Source: Halomonas daqiaonensis (GTDB lineage: Bacteria > Pseudomonadota > Gammaproteobacteria > Pseudomonadales > Halomonadaceae). From it: a stretch of DNA of 64,000 nucleotides. Location of the stretch: assembly GCF_900109725.1 (NCBI RefSeq), contig NZ_FOBC01000007.1, forward strand, positions 83,301 to 147,300, written 5' to 3'. Positions 1-7,957 of the stretch are shown piece after piece. Every line of letters begins with the position of its first letter. Within the stretch, counting starts at the first letter, position 1. Under the pieces are notes generated by a model. The model was not told the origin of the DNA. It saw only the letters and a program-made list of their open reading frames with translations, and ran no database searches. The translations under genes and the position numbers were made by a program.

Positions 1-249
1 CAGGGGCTTACCGTCAGCCGCCTCAAGCGGGTGCGCTACGGCAACATCTTCCTCGACAAGCGGACCAAGGCCGGCGAGTGGGTGGAACTCTCCCAGGATG
101 AGATCGATGATCTGGCGGCGACGGCCGGGCTGGAGGCGCGCAAGGTGCCTGAGCTGACCCCGGACGAGAAGAATCGCTGGAGCCGCGACAAGCACAAGCG
201 CCGGCCGGTACAGGCCATGCGCAAGCCCAAGAGCCAGCGCGAGCGTTGA
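1..249 (+). CDS. rluB: 23S rRNA pseudouridine synthase RluB-like, 3' end only
   Basis: The frame is open at the left edge and gives the last 82 residues of a protein. The segment VSRLKRVRYGNIFL followed by GEWVEL matches the C-terminal part of the RsuA/RluB/RluE family, where VSRL-RVRYG is strongly conserved. It ends in a basic tail (KHKRRP to KSQRER), which is usual for RluB and may aid RNA binding. The S4 and catalytic domains lie outside the window. RluB makes one pseudouridine in helix 89/90 of 23S rRNA. RluB is preferred over RluE/RluF because of the basic tail, but without the catalytic part this remains probable rather than certain. Confidence 0.7.
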   Translation, partial: QGLTVSRLKRVRYGNIFLDKRTKAGEWVELSQDEIDDLAATAGLEARKVPELTPDEKNRWSRDKHKRRPVQAMRKPKSQRER

Positions 250-285
250 CCCTAGGCCGGCTCTGCGACCAAAGGCAAAAAGCGC

Positions 286-314
286 TTGCCATGACGGGGA
301 CAGATCAGTAATAT
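286..314 (+). promoter_or_regulatory. sigma70-type promoter for tRNA-Lys
   Basis: TTGCCA (286-291), a 17-nt spacer and TAATAT (309-314) sit 17 nt before the tRNA-Lys gene. Spacing is ideal and both hexamers are close to consensus. Confidence 0.6.
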
Positions 315-330
315 CTGCCCCCGTTCGGAA

Positions 331-406
331 GGGTCGTTAGCTCAGTTGGTAGAGCAGTTGGCTTTTAACCAATTGGTCGTAGGTTCGAATCCTACACGAC
401 CCACCA
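331..406 (+). tRNA. tRNA-Lys (anticodon UUU)
   Basis: A 76-nt cloverleaf. The acceptor GGGTCGT pairs with ACGACCC, the D-arm is TAGCTCAG type, the anticodon loop CTTTTAA carries TTT, the T-arm contains GGTTCGAAT, and the 3' CCA is encoded. It has its own promoter and terminator, so it appears to be a monocistronic tRNA gene. Confidence 0.97.
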
Positions 407-413
407 GTTATCA

Positions 414-452
414 ACAAAGCGCCCTTGCTTCCTGGAAGCAAGGGCGCTTTGT
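414..452 (+). terminator. intrinsic terminator after tRNA-Lys
   Basis: A perfect 17-bp inverted repeat (414-430 with 436-452) around a 5-nt loop, ending in CTTTGT. It sits 7 nt after the tRNA. Because the arms are A-rich and T-rich at their ends it could act in both directions. Confidence 0.85.
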
Positions 453-619
453 ATGTATAGCATCCACCTGAGATTGGTCGATCATGCCCGGTCTACAGGC
501 GATTATTTCGCCCTTCGGTGATGGTCGTGGGAAGCGTCTTCAGTGAGCGAGGAGCATCTTCGGCCTGCAGCCTCAGGGCCTCTCCCGCGTCTTGCCAATC
601 GACTCATACCTCGCTTTTC

Positions 620-694
620 TTAGCGAAGGCCGAGGACGGAAAGAACCACTAGCACGATAACGACGGCGCCGACAATATAGACGATGTTGTTCAT
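620..694 (-). CDS. 24-residue single-span membrane protein
   Basis: The minus strand encodes 24 residues: MNNIVYI, then a hydrophobic run of Gly, Ala, Val, Ile and Leu, ending GLR. Almost the entire protein is one membrane-spanning helix with a short polar N-terminus. A clear Shine-Dalgarno (GAGGTAA) lies about 8 nt before the ATG, and the frame closes with TAA. Tiny proteins of this pattern are common in proteobacterial genomes beside stress genes such as CsbD and Pmp3; that resemblance is from memory. No function is known to me. The good ribosome binding site is the main support, because a 24-codon frame alone could be chance. Confidence 0.6.
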   Translation of the reverse strand: MNNIVYIVGAVVIVLVVLSVLGLR

Positions 695-871
695 GAAAAC
701 TTACCTCTGCGATGCATCACCCTGCTTCAGGATGATACGAAATGGCTCGTGAGATGATGACGTCGCAATCCGTGCGACGCATGGTGAAACTCCCTGTATT
801 GGCTGTTCCCCTATTCCCTCTTTTCCCTTGCCTCACCTGCCATGAGGATATGTCATTGATGGTGTCCTATC

Positions 872-887
872 TGTGCGCTGGCACACA
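872..887. repeat. 16-bp palindrome, copy 1
   Basis: TGTGCGCTGGCACACA is an imperfect dyad (TGTGYGC-TG-GCRCACA). A second copy lies at 1781-1796. It has the form of a regulator operator but its owner is unknown. Confidence 0.45.
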
Positions 888-954
888 TTGAGTCGCATTT
901 TTTCACCTGCATCCCACACTCATGGTCATTTCGCTGTTCTTCTCTCCCTCAGTG

Positions 955-1337
955 TCAGGATGGCAGATCCTTGCGCAATGACTGGTCAAACTCCTTGGTT
1001 GCCGTGATGTCGAGAAGGGTTATCCCTACACCATCGATCACATTGTCGAGTCGGCGGCAGGGCATGGTCCATACCGTGAACCAGCGGCCGTCGGTAGCGG
1101 GTATTTCTTTCTCAGAAAATGTCAGGGTACTCAAGGTATTAAGAGCATCGTCGTTGAGTTCCGGATACTGATGATCTTTGATGCCCGGTCGGTGTGGCGA
1201 CGGAGATTCAGGTCGAGAAATAGAATGGCGATCTCGATGCTGTTGAGCAGGTTGTTCATATCGCTCTGGGCAAGCGCGAAATCGTCGAGCTTGGTCTGCA
1301 TTTCCGCGTTGATGGTCTGCAGCTCCTCGTCCCTACA
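955..1337 (-). pseudogene. decayed CheB/CheR-type fusion protein, PAS end
   Basis: Two minus-strand fragments in different frames read as one protein. The upstream piece (about 1337 to 1171) contains EELQTINAEMQTKLDDFA and NLLNSIEIAILFLDLNLR, the coiled-coil and PAS start typical of large CheB/CheR fusion proteins. The downstream piece (about 1165 to 955) reads YPELNDDALNTLSTLTF, then ATDGRWFTVWTMPCRRLDN and GVGITLLDITATKEFD, the end of the same PAS fold, closing at a stop at 955. The middle of the PAS domain is missing and the frame shifts at the join, so the gene is dead. The CheB and CheR catalytic parts are absent; upstream sequence is replaced by a transposase fragment. Confidence 0.75.
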
Positions 1338-1531
1338 CAAAGCCTCAAGGTCGAGGCCATCCATGGCGAGCGATTCGAGATGTGGGACGCCATGCGGCGA
1401 CAGGTGTTCGAGTACATCGAGTTGGACTACAACCGGTAACGCCGGCACAGTGCAATCGGGAGGGTCAGCCCATAGACCTTTGAGGCCGAATGATCGCTTA
1501 GATCGGTGTCCACTAATGCTGGGTAAGATCA
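1338..1531 (+). mobile_element. IS3-family transposase 3' remnant
   Basis: The plus strand reads SLKVEAIHGERFEMWDAMRR then QVFEYIELDYNR, stop, RRHSAIGRVSP, stop, TFEAE, stop. This is the C-terminal end of an IS3-type orfB transposase (LK-E-IHGERF...EYIE-YYNR-RRHS-G--SP--FE) with two in-frame stops before the natural end. The catalytic DDE region is missing upstream. The segment TGTCCACTAATGCTGGGTAAGATCA at 1507-1531 has the look of an IS3 right terminal repeat. The fragment directly abuts the CheB/CheR-PAS remnant, suggesting that an insertion and a later deletion destroyed that gene. The exact left junction is uncertain by about 20 nt. Confidence 0.7.
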
Positions 1532-2040
1532 GCATTGGATTCGTTAGCGGTTGTGGACATGTCAGGCTCCAAGTTTGATATCCGAGTATGGTTATAATGG
1601 TAGCGCATCTGGTTATAAAAGAGTATGAAAATTGGTCGTCAGCAACCCGACAACCTTAAGCTTTAAAAGGCATGAATCTGATATGTTTCGTTATGAAAAC
1701 TATTGAAACTGAAGCTTGCGCTGTAGAACGTTGAATTATAAACGGCTTTTAGCTGTGTATTTAAAGAAACACATAAACTATGTGTGCTGGCGCACAGAAA
1801 GCTCCTTACTTACCTCATATGCTCGACTTATGATGAGTGGCAAGGGATCTGTCTGAACAAGAATGTTGCACCGCGCGACGTAGTGACTGCGTCGTCCTCC
1901 TCATAGAGATGCATGGCAACAATTTTCAGGTAATTTCATGAGTAAATAATTTGCCAGCGCGCCTTGATTTCGGAAAGTATGCAGGCGTTTTATTGTCTGG
2001 ATGTAGAAAGATAAAATAAATGAATAAAAAGGAGAATGGC
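1532..2040. other. AT-rich gene-free stretch
   Basis: No convincing gene on either strand. Base composition is clearly AT-richer than the rest of the window. It contains a perfect TATAAT hexamer at 1593-1598 without a matching -35, and palindrome copy 2 at 1781-1796. It precedes the small exported protein gene at 2041. Confidence 0.6.
1781..1796. repeat. 16-bp palindrome, copy 2
   Basis: TGTGTGCTGGCGCACA, differing from copy 1 (872-887) at two positions that swap symmetrically, so the consensus is TGTGYGCTGGCRCACA. The preceding CTAT is also shared with copy 1, with one extra base before the dyad. Confidence 0.45.
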
Positions 2041-2241
2041 ATGAAAAGAGCAGCAATTTTCATCGCCGTTGGTGCGTTTAGCATCGGCCTAGCCCAAGGG
2101 ATGCTCGCTCAGGAAACGAAGAATCTAGGAGCTGAGATTTGCGTCGAACGAAAAGAATCTGACATTAATGTCGAGCAGGGGCGTGCAGAGATTCATTTTG
2201 AGCTGGAGTCTCCACGAGATCGCAGGATTTACCGTCTATAG
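2041..2241 (+). CDS. small exported protein, possibly frameshifted
   Basis: The ATG at 2041 is chosen over the one at 2020 because AAGGAG lies 7 nt before it. The 66-residue product has a Sec-type signal peptide (MKRAAIFIAVGAFSIGLAQ, cleavage likely near MLAQ-ET) and a short mature part that would act in the periplasm. I do not recognise the family. The frame ends in RDRRIYRL, but the next frame continues smoothly with GFTVYSQEDGDRVSVERFD over the following 60 nt, which suggests a one-base frameshift near 2200. That continuation runs into the 3' end of the convergent DUF4112 gene, so the end of the original protein is unclear. Confidence 0.55.
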   Translation: MKRAAIFIAVGAFSIGLAQGMLAQETKNLGAEICVERKESDINVEQGRAEIHFELESPRDRRIYRL

Positions 2242-2261
2242 TCAGGAAGACGGTGATAGAG

Positions 2262-2642
2262 TCAGCGTCGAGCGTTTCGATCCAGATACGCATCCATCAG
2301 CTTGGTATTGCGCAGATTGGCCTTGAACGCGAAATCGAACAGGTCCCCGAGCACCGGAATCGCGCCGACCACGGCATCCAGCATGATGTTCAGCACCATG
2401 CGTGCGAGCCCCCTGGCGGGCACACCGGCATGCGCCGCCTGCACCACGATATAGAACGACACCCCGGCCGCCGCGAGATCACCGACACCCGGTACCAGCC
2501 CCATGAGCCCGTCGACCCCGATGCGGAAACCGCCGGGCAGCCGGACCGAACTGTCCATCAGCCTAGCGATTCGGTGCACACGCTTGCGCGCATCGTCGGA
2601 CTGGCGCTGCGACTTGTCAACTGGCGGCATCTCCGTTTTCAT
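2262..2642 (-). CDS. DUF4112 family membrane protein
   Basis: 126 residues from the ATG at 2642. A polar N-terminus of about 25 residues is followed by a DUF4112 domain: RIARLMDSSVRLPG, then GVDGLMGLVPGVGDLAAAG, and a second LDAVVGAIPVLGDLFDFAFK repeat-like segment, with two or three hydrophobic helices. Its ATG overlaps the stop of the Pmp3 gene (ATGA), so translation is coupled and the longer open frame upstream is not the start. DUF4112 proteins have no defined biochemical role; the link to a Pmp3 peptide suggests a membrane or stress function, which is inference. Confidence 0.8.
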   Translation of the reverse strand: MKTEMPPVDKSQRQSDDARKRVHRIARLMDSSVRLPGGFRIGVDGLMGLVPGVGDLAAAGVSFYIVVQAAHAGVPARGLARMVLNIMLDAVVGAIPVLGDLFDFAFKANLRNTKLMDAYLDRNARR

Positions 2643-2797
2643 CGCCTGGCGATAATCCATACGGCGTGAATGATGCCGGGAATATAACCGAGCAGGGTGA
2701 GCAGAATATTGATCCAGAAATGCTTGCCGATGCCTTCTTGCAGGAAGACGCCGAGTGGTGGCAAGAGGATCGCGACGATGATGCGAATTAGGTCCAT
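2639..2797 (-). CDS. Pmp3/YqaE family small membrane protein
   Basis: 52 residues, too short for most gene callers. MDLIRIIVAILLPPLGVFLQ followed by EGIGKHFWINILLTLLGYIP and a final GIIHAVWII segment is a textbook Pmp3/YqaE protein: two membrane helices joined by a short loop and the LLPPLGVF and LGYIPGIIHA signatures. The family is induced by salt, cold or envelope stress and affects membrane potential in yeast; the bacterial role is poorly known. AGGAG lies 10 nt before the ATG. The gene is first in a two-gene operon, with its stop overlapping the DUF4112 start. Confidence 0.92.
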   Translation of the reverse strand: MDLIRIIVAILLPPLGVFLQEGIGKHFWINILLTLLGYIPGIIHAVWIIARR

Positions 2798-2862
2798 GGG
2801 CTACACTCCTGGCTGCGATGGGGTGCCGTTCGAGGTCCAGTGCGCTGCCGTACGCGAACGGG

Positions 2863-2891
2863 TCTAAAGATACTGCATCTTGACATGTCAA
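2863..2891 (-). promoter_or_regulatory. promoter for pmp3-DUF4112 with palindromic -35
   Basis: On the minus strand, TTGACA (2891-2886), a 17-nt spacer and TTTAGA (2868-2863). The -35 lies inside a perfect 12-bp palindrome TTGACATGTCAA (2880-2891), which could be an operator as well. Confidence 0.55.
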
Positions 2892-3161
2892 ATACGAAGG
2901 TTTCGTGTGTCACCGTACATTAGGCCGATGCTGCTGCCATATTAGACGTTACCTGCGGAAATTGTCATGCTGATTTCAACAGTGTCGACGCGCTGATCGG
3001 TGGGTTTCTGTTTAGATTTCCTTGGCAATGGCTTCGCATCAGATGGGCAACGCACAGACAAGACCTCATGCTTCAGCTATCTTGGTATCTACACTCTGCC
3101 TCATCATGAGTTCATGACAAGAGGCGGGCCAAAAATTAAGTCGTCATCTGAGGATTGGTTT

Positions 3162-3341
3162 ATGAACAAGACTCGCGTAAAAGGTCATGCCATGGAGGCG
3201 AAGGGCAAGGTCAAGGAGGTTGTCGGCAAGGTGACTGGCAACAAGGCCATGGAGTACAAGGGTAAAGCCGAAAAGCAGGGCGGCAAGGCTGAAGCTAAAT
3301 ACGGAAATATCAAGAGCGATATTAAGAAGACAACGAAATGA
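3162..3341 (+). CDS. CsbD family stress-response protein
   Basis: 59 residues from the ATG at 3162, preceded by GAGG at good spacing. The sequence is lysine-, glycine- and alanine-rich, with the CsbD repeat pattern VKGHAMEAKGKVKEVVGKVT then NKAMEYKGKAEKQGGKAEAK. CsbD-like proteins are small, soluble, probably disordered proteins induced by general stress in many bacteria; the molecular function is not established. An upstream in-frame extension to about 3000 shows no family similarity and is rejected as the start. The 270 bases before this gene (2892-3161) show no other gene. Confidence 0.9.
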   Translation: MNKTRVKGHAMEAKGKVKEVVGKVTGNKAMEYKGKAEKQGGKAEAKYGNIKSDIKKTTK

Positions 3342-3883
3342 CCGATACGATGACGTAATCGAAGATCTAAGATGATCGGCTTGGTAGCATCCAAGCCAGG
3401 GTTATCATTGTAGAATTCGGCTGGTGCGCCCTGACAGGACCTCGCCAGCCGCGATATCACGAACGTATGTCGTGGATGATCTCGTTGATATTCTGGCTCA
3501 GCAGGCCATTCTCCGTTTCGCCTTCGCCGGATTGCCTGGCGGGCATGTCGGGTTTCTGCTGATGATGCCGTGAAGCATCGGCAGCACGATTCCGACGTCA
3601 CAGCAGGTTGACGTTGGAGCTCCAACACAACATCGACCGATATTGCCTCACGTTTCGAGTGCCCTTGATCCTGATGGGTGGCGCCCGCATATCAGTATCG
3701 AGACGCTTTTCTGGTCCTGACTGGTCAATACCTCACCATTCTGGTCTAGAATAGACATGTGGGTTGGTCATCGCGAGAGACGCAACGGCTGACCCTCTGG
3801 CGTGTTGTCCCATGCGGAGTGCATGAGCGGCGACACCTGCTGCAACGCAGGGGGAGCCCCTGCCTGTCACGGTGGTAGACACG
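3342..3883. other. gene-free stretch before nadA
   Basis: No supported gene. A 29-codon minus-strand frame at 3457-3546 ends plausibly (NINEIIHDIRS) but has no ribosome binding site and a stop just upstream, so it may be a remnant. A TAGAAT hexamer lies at 3746-3751 and could be the nadA -10, but no good -35 is visible. Confidence 0.5.
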
Positions 3884-4912
3884 ATGACAATCATGACTTC
3901 CCGTGCCGATCTGCGCGAGCAGCTGGCACGCACCTATTGCCCCACCCGCATTCCAGCCGAGGACGAGGCGCGCATCGAGGAGATCAAGGGTCTGCTCAAA
4001 GCCAACAAAGCCGTGCTGGTGGCGCATTACTATACCGACGATGCCATCCAGCAACTGGCCGAGGAGACCGGCGGCTGCGTGGCCGACTCCCTGGAGATGG
4101 CCCGCTTCGGCGCCCGGCACCAGGCCGACACCCTGGTAGTGGCTGGCGTGCGCTTCATGGGTGAGACCGCCAAGATACTCTCCCCGGAGAAGCGCGTGCT
4201 GATGCCCACCCTGGAGGCGACCTGCTCGCTGGACGTGGGCTGCCCGGCCGACGAGTTCAGCGCCTTCTGCGACGCCCATCCCGATCGTACCGTGGTGGTC
4301 TATGCCAATACCTCGGCAGCAGTGAAGGCGCGTGCCGACTGGGTGGTGACCTCATCCATTGCCGTGGACGTGATTGAGCACCTGCAGGCGCGCGGCGAGA
4401 AGATCCTCTGGGCGCCCGACAAGCATCTGGGTGGTTACATCCAGAAGCAGACCGGCGCCGACATGCTGCTGTGGGACGGTGCCTGTATCGTCCACGAGGA
4501 GTTCAAGGCCAAGGGCATCGAGGATCTCAAGGGGCTCTATCCCGAGGCTGCAGTGCTGGTGCATCCCGAGTCGCCGGCCTCGGTGGTCGAGCTGGCCGAT
4601 GTGGCGGGATCGACCTCCCAACTGATCAAGGCGGCCAAGGAGCTTCCGAATGACAAGCTGATCGTGGCCACAGATCGCGGCATCTTCTTCAAGATGCAGC
4701 AGGCGGTTCCCGAAAAGACCCTCTTCGAGGCGCCCACCGCCGGCAACGGCGCGACCTGCAAGAGCTGCGCCCACTGTCCCTGGATGGCGATGAACGCACT
4801 GGGCAACCTGGCGGGCACCCTGCGGGATGGTTCCGGGGAGATCTTCGTCGATGATGCGCTGCGTCTGGCAGCCCTTAAGCCCCTCGATCGAATGCTCAAC
4901 TTCCAGAAATAA
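3884..4912 (+). CDS. nadA: quinolinate synthase NadA
   Basis: 342 residues from the ATG at 3884; GTG at 3872 and ATG at 3893 are alternatives with equally weak ribosome binding sites. NadA condenses iminoaspartate with dihydroxyacetone phosphate to quinolinate in de novo NAD synthesis and carries a [4Fe-4S] cluster. The three ligand cysteines align with E. coli Cys113, Cys200 and Cys297: Cys114 in [10 protein letters not shown], Cys201 in GACIVHEEF and Cys298 in [13 protein letters not shown]. Other family motifs are HYYTDD, LEMARFG and [10 protein letters not shown]. nadC, the next enzyme, is at 13.5 kb; nadB is not in the window. It converges on bepA, with 6 nt between the stops. Confidence 0.97.
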   Translation: MTIMTSRADLREQLARTYCPTRIPAEDEARIEEIKGLLKANKAVLVAHYYTDDAIQQLAEETGGCVADSLEMARFGARHQADTLVVAGVRFMGETAKILSPEKRVLMPTLEATCSLDVGCPADEFSAFCDAHPDRTVVVYANTSAAVKARADWVVTSSIAVDVIEHLQARGEKILWAPDKHLGGYIQKQTGADMLLWDGACIVHEEFKAKGIEDLKGLYPEAAVLVHPESPASVVELADVAGSTSQLIKAAKELPNDKLIVATDRGIFFKMQQAVPEKTLFEAPTAGNGATCKSCAHCPWMAMNALGNLAGTLRDGSGEIFVDDALRLAALKPLDRMLNFQK

Positions 4913-4918
4913 CAGCGC

Positions 4919-6424
4919 CTATTGAAACTCCTCCAGCGTCTCACGATAGCCGATGAAGGCCTCACGACGCTGCTCGATGTGGCTGGCGGCAGTGGTGTCG
5001 CCCTCGCGTACGGCCACGTCCTTCGCTACCTCGAGTTGGCGGATGGCGCGGTCGATGTGACCGGTAAGCTGTAGCTGTTCGGCACGGGCCAGGTGGCCCC
5101 AGGCCTCACGGCCACTGCGGCCGGCGGCTTCGGCGAGCAGCGTGAACGCCTGCGGGTCCTCGGGGCGTGAATCGACCAGGTCGCGCAGCACGCGATAGGC
5201 CTCGTCTGGATCGCGCTGCAGCAGCGCTTCGCCCAGTAGCCGGCTCGCCGGGGCGTAATCCGGCATCAACCGCAGCTGGCGACGGCTGCGGTTGATGGCC
5301 TCATCGATGCGATCGGCCTCGAAGGCGACCTGGGCCGCCGAGGCCGGCAGCATCGCCAGATCGGGCTGTGATCGGGTCAGGGCATCGAGCTCCTTCAGCG
5401 CTCGGTCGGTTTGCCCGGCCCGGGCATTGATCAGCGCGTCCAGGTAGCGTCGGGCCGTTTCCGGCACCTGGTCCTGCGTCAGGCGGGTGCTGGCCTGCTG
5501 CGGATCGCGGTCATGGATCGTCAGCAGTGCCCGGGCCCTCACCAACTGATATTGAAGGTCCCCTTCGCGCGGGGCCGCGACGGTGATCTGCTCGGCGCGA
5601 GCCTGTGTATCGCTGATGCGTGATTCGGTCACCGGGTGGGTGAGCAGGAACTCCGGGGGATTGCCCCCCTGCAGGCTCACCATGCGCTGCATGGCACGGA
5701 ACATCGTTACCATGGCGCTGGGCTGATAGCCGGCATCAGCCATGGCCTGCAGGCCCACGCGGTCGGCCTCCTGCTCGAAGCGCCGGGAGTAGCTCAACTG
5801 GTCCTGGATGACCGCCGCCTGCGAGCCCATGGCGGCGGCGATACCGGCGTCGCCGCCGCCTCCGGCGGCAATCAGCATGCCGGCGAGCATGGCCGCCATG
5901 GCCGGGATCTGGGTCTGCTCGGCGCGGGCCTGGCCGCGGGCATAGTGGCGCTGGGCGAGGTGGCCGAGTTCGTGGGCGACCACCGAGGCCAACTCGGCCT
6001 CGCGTTCGGCGAAAGCGAGCAGTCCGGCATTGACGCCGATTATGCCCCCAGGCACGGCGAAGGCGTTGAGTAAGCGGCTTTCCACTAGGACAACGGCGGT
6101 GCGGGCATTGCCCAGGCCGCTATGAGGCAGCAGCCGGGCGACCAGCGACTCCACGTAATCCTGGGCGATGGCATCCTGCCATTGTGGGGCACGGGCGCGA
6201 AACTGGCGCAGCCAGGCGCGGCCCAGTCGGTATTCCTCGCCGCTGATGGCCTGGCTGTCACTGCCGGTCAGACTGGGCAGCCCGTAGTCGCCTCCGCTCG
6301 TGATCGCGGGGCTTCGGGTCAAGCCGGGTGCCTCATAGCGGTCGGGGGCCTGGGCCTGGGCCGGCAGGGCAAGCGCCAGGCCAAGGGCGCAGATGGTGAG
6401 GCAGTATCCGGTTCGACGCAGCAT
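4919..6424 (-). CDS. bepA: M48 family metalloprotease BepA-like with TPR domain
   Basis: 501 residues from the ATG at 6424, chosen because it opens a clean signal peptide (MLRRTGYCLTICALGLALAL then PAQAQA). The M48 protease domain follows with the zinc motif VVAHELGHLAQRH and the third ligand region FEQEADRVGLQAM. The C-terminal half (about 300-500) is a string of TPR-like helices. This is the layout of E. coli BepA (YfgC), a periplasmic protease and chaperone that helps LptD and BAM substrates mature in the outer membrane. The longer open frame upstream overlaps the divergent TusA-like gene region and is not used. Confidence 0.9.
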   Translation of the reverse strand: MLRRTGYCLTICALGLALALPAQAQAPDRYEAPGLTRSPAITSGGDYGLPSLTGSDSQAISGEEYRLGRAWLRQFRARAPQWQDAIAQDYVESLVARLLPHSGLGNARTAVVLVESRLLNAFAVPGGIIGVNAGLLAFAEREAELASVVAHELGHLAQRHYARGQARAEQTQIPAMAAMLAGMLIAAGGGGDAGIAAAMGSQAAVIQDQLSYSRRFEQEADRVGLQAMADAGYQPSAMVTMFRAMQRMVSLQGGNPPEFLLTHPVTESRISDTQARAEQITVAAPREGDLQYQLVRARALLTIHDRDPQQASTRLTQDQVPETARRYLDALINARAGQTDRALKELDALTRSQPDLAMLPASAAQVAFEADRIDEAINRSRRQLRLMPDYAPASRLLGEALLQRDPDEAYRVLRDLVDSRPEDPQAFTLLAEAAGRSGREAWGHLARAEQLQLTGHIDRAIRQLEVAKDVAVREGDTTAASHIEQRREAFIGYRETLEEFQ

Positions 6425-6566
6425 GGCCGTCCTCGTCAAAGGGGCAAAAGTGGTGGCAGGTTCCTGCTCCGACATTGATTCGGCCTGTAAAGTGCCTTTA
6501 AATCGCAGGGACTTGCGTGCGGCCCCGCGGGGCGGCATGACCTGATGCATTTTCCCGGGAGATACC

Positions 6567-6815
6567 ATGGCGCTGCAACCCGATGATCTACTTGATGCCC
6601 GCGGTCTTCCCTGCCCACTGCCGTTGCTCAAGGCCAAGCAGTCACTGACACGCCTCGCGTCCGGCCAACTGCTGGAGGTGATGGCCACCGATGCGGGCTC
6701 CTGGGGCGACTTCGAGACCTTCGTGGCCCAGAGTGTGCACGAGATGCCGGCCAGGGAAGAGCGTGGTGATGTCTATCACTTCTGGATCCGCAAGGGCGGG
6801 GAGCCGGCTTCATGA
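6567..6815 (+). CDS. TusA/SirA-like sulfurtransferase family protein
   Basis: 82 residues. The opening LDARGLPCPLPLLKAKQSL contains the CPxP motif of the TusA family, whose cysteine carries a persulfide, and the rest follows the beta-alpha-beta-alpha fold (LLEVMATDAGSWGDFETF). Family members relay sulfur for tRNA thiolation or other uses. Several paralogues exist in most gammaproteobacteria, and the one next to perM and bepA is a conserved paralogue rather than TusA proper, so no gene symbol is given. Its stop overlaps the perM start (ATGA), so the two are co-translated. Confidence 0.88.
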   Translation: MALQPDDLLDARGLPCPLPLLKAKQSLTRLASGQLLEVMATDAGSWGDFETFVAQSVHEMPAREERGDVYHFWIRKGGEPAS

Positions 6816-7912
6816 CCCTGAGGTCGGTCTTCAAGAGCTGGATCGATCACTATTTCTCTGACGAGGAGGCGGTGATCCTGCTGGTGGTGCTGGTGCTCGG
6901 TTTTGCCGCTGTGATCCTGTTTGGACGCATGCTGGCGCCCTTTCTCACTGCCCTGGTACTTGCCTTCCTGCTGCAGGGGCCGGTGAGCTGGCTGGAGCGA
7001 CGCAGGATGCCGCGCCTGCTGACGGTGTTTGTGGTGTTTCTCGCCTTCATCGGTGTGCTGTTGGCGCTGGCCTTCATTCTGATGCCGCTGATCTGGAACC
7101 AGTTGGTAGGGCTGGTTCAGGAAGCGCCACGCATGTTTGCCAGCGGCCAGCGGTTGCTGGATGACCTTCAGGAGCGATACCCCAATCTGATCACTCCCGA
7201 CCAGATGCAGAACTGGATCGACGTGGCTGGCCGCGAAGTGACGCAGCTCGGCCAGCGCGCCCTGACTCTTTCGCTGGCCTCGTTGGGCAACGTCCTGACG
7301 TTGATCGTCTACTTGATTCTGGTGCCAATCCTGGTGTTCTTCATGCTCAAGGACCGTGATCGCCTGGTGGGCTTCACCACATCGCTGCTGCCCCAGCGGC
7401 GCGAGCTGATGACCCGTGTATGGGAAGAGATGGACGATCAGATCGCCAACTACGTGCGCGGCAAGGTCATCGAGATCATCATCGTGGGAACCGTGGCCTT
7501 CTTCACCTTCGCCTACTTCGGGCTCCCCTACACGGCGCTGCTGGCGGTGGTGGTGGGCCTGTCGGTGCTGGTGCCCTACATCGGGGCGGCGGTGACCACC
7601 CTGCCCGTGGCAGCAGTGGCCGGCTTCCATTTCGGCCTGACGGACGAGTTTGTCTATGTACTGATCGCCTATGGCGTGCTGCAGGCGCTGGATGGCAACG
7701 TCCTATCGCCGATCCTGTTCTCCGAGGCGGTGAATATCCACCCGGTGTCGATCATCCTGGCGATCCTCTTCTTCGGCGGGATCTGGGGCTTCTGGGGGGT
7801 CTTTTTCGCCATTCCCCTTGCGACCCTGCTCAAGGCGCTGGTCTATGCCTGGCCGCGTGGCATCAAACAGCGCCACTTGCAGGAGGCGGCCGAGGCCTCC
7901 GTCGAGCGGTGA
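6812..7912 (+). CDS. perM: AI-2E family (PerM-like) membrane transporter
   Basis: 366 residues with about seven to eight membrane segments: one near 20-45, a pair near 50-95, a soluble stretch near 100-150 and a C-terminal bundle near 155-345 that includes GLSVLVPYIGAAVTTLPVA and the final GIWGFWGVFFAIPLATLLKA. The last segment and the ALDGNVLSPILFSEAV region are signatures of the AI-2E (formerly UPF0118) family. Members export autoinducer-2 (TqsA) or exchange sodium and protons; the substrate of PerM is not settled. It overlaps the TusA-like gene by 4 nt. Confidence 0.9.
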   Translation: MTLRSVFKSWIDHYFSDEEAVILLVVLVLGFAAVILFGRMLAPFLTALVLAFLLQGPVSWLERRRMPRLLTVFVVFLAFIGVLLALAFILMPLIWNQLVGLVQEAPRMFASGQRLLDDLQERYPNLITPDQMQNWIDVAGREVTQLGQRALTLSLASLGNVLTLIVYLILVPILVFFMLKDRDRLVGFTTSLLPQRRELMTRVWEEMDDQIANYVRGKVIEIIIVGTVAFFTFAYFGLPYTALLAVVVGLSVLVPYIGAAVTTLPVAAVAGFHFGLTDEFVYVLIAYGVLQALDGNVLSPILFSEAVNIHPVSIILAILFFGGIWGFWGVFFAIPLATLLKALVYAWPRGIKQRHLQEAAEASVER

Positions 7913-7957
7913 GCGCGGCGCGGAAGGTCATCCACGCGGAGCAACAGGGGGAAACGG

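Noticed and set aside
2020..2040. Start of the small exported protein at the ATG at 2020
   Set aside because: AAGGAG is positioned for the ATG at 2041, and the signal peptide begins properly there.
3457..3546. 29-codon minus-strand frame in the nadA upstream gap
   Set aside because: No ribosome binding site, and a stop lies close upstream; at best a remnant.
3780..3883. Riboswitch or NadR-type leader before nadA
   Set aside because: No recognisable conserved fold or known operator could be read by eye.
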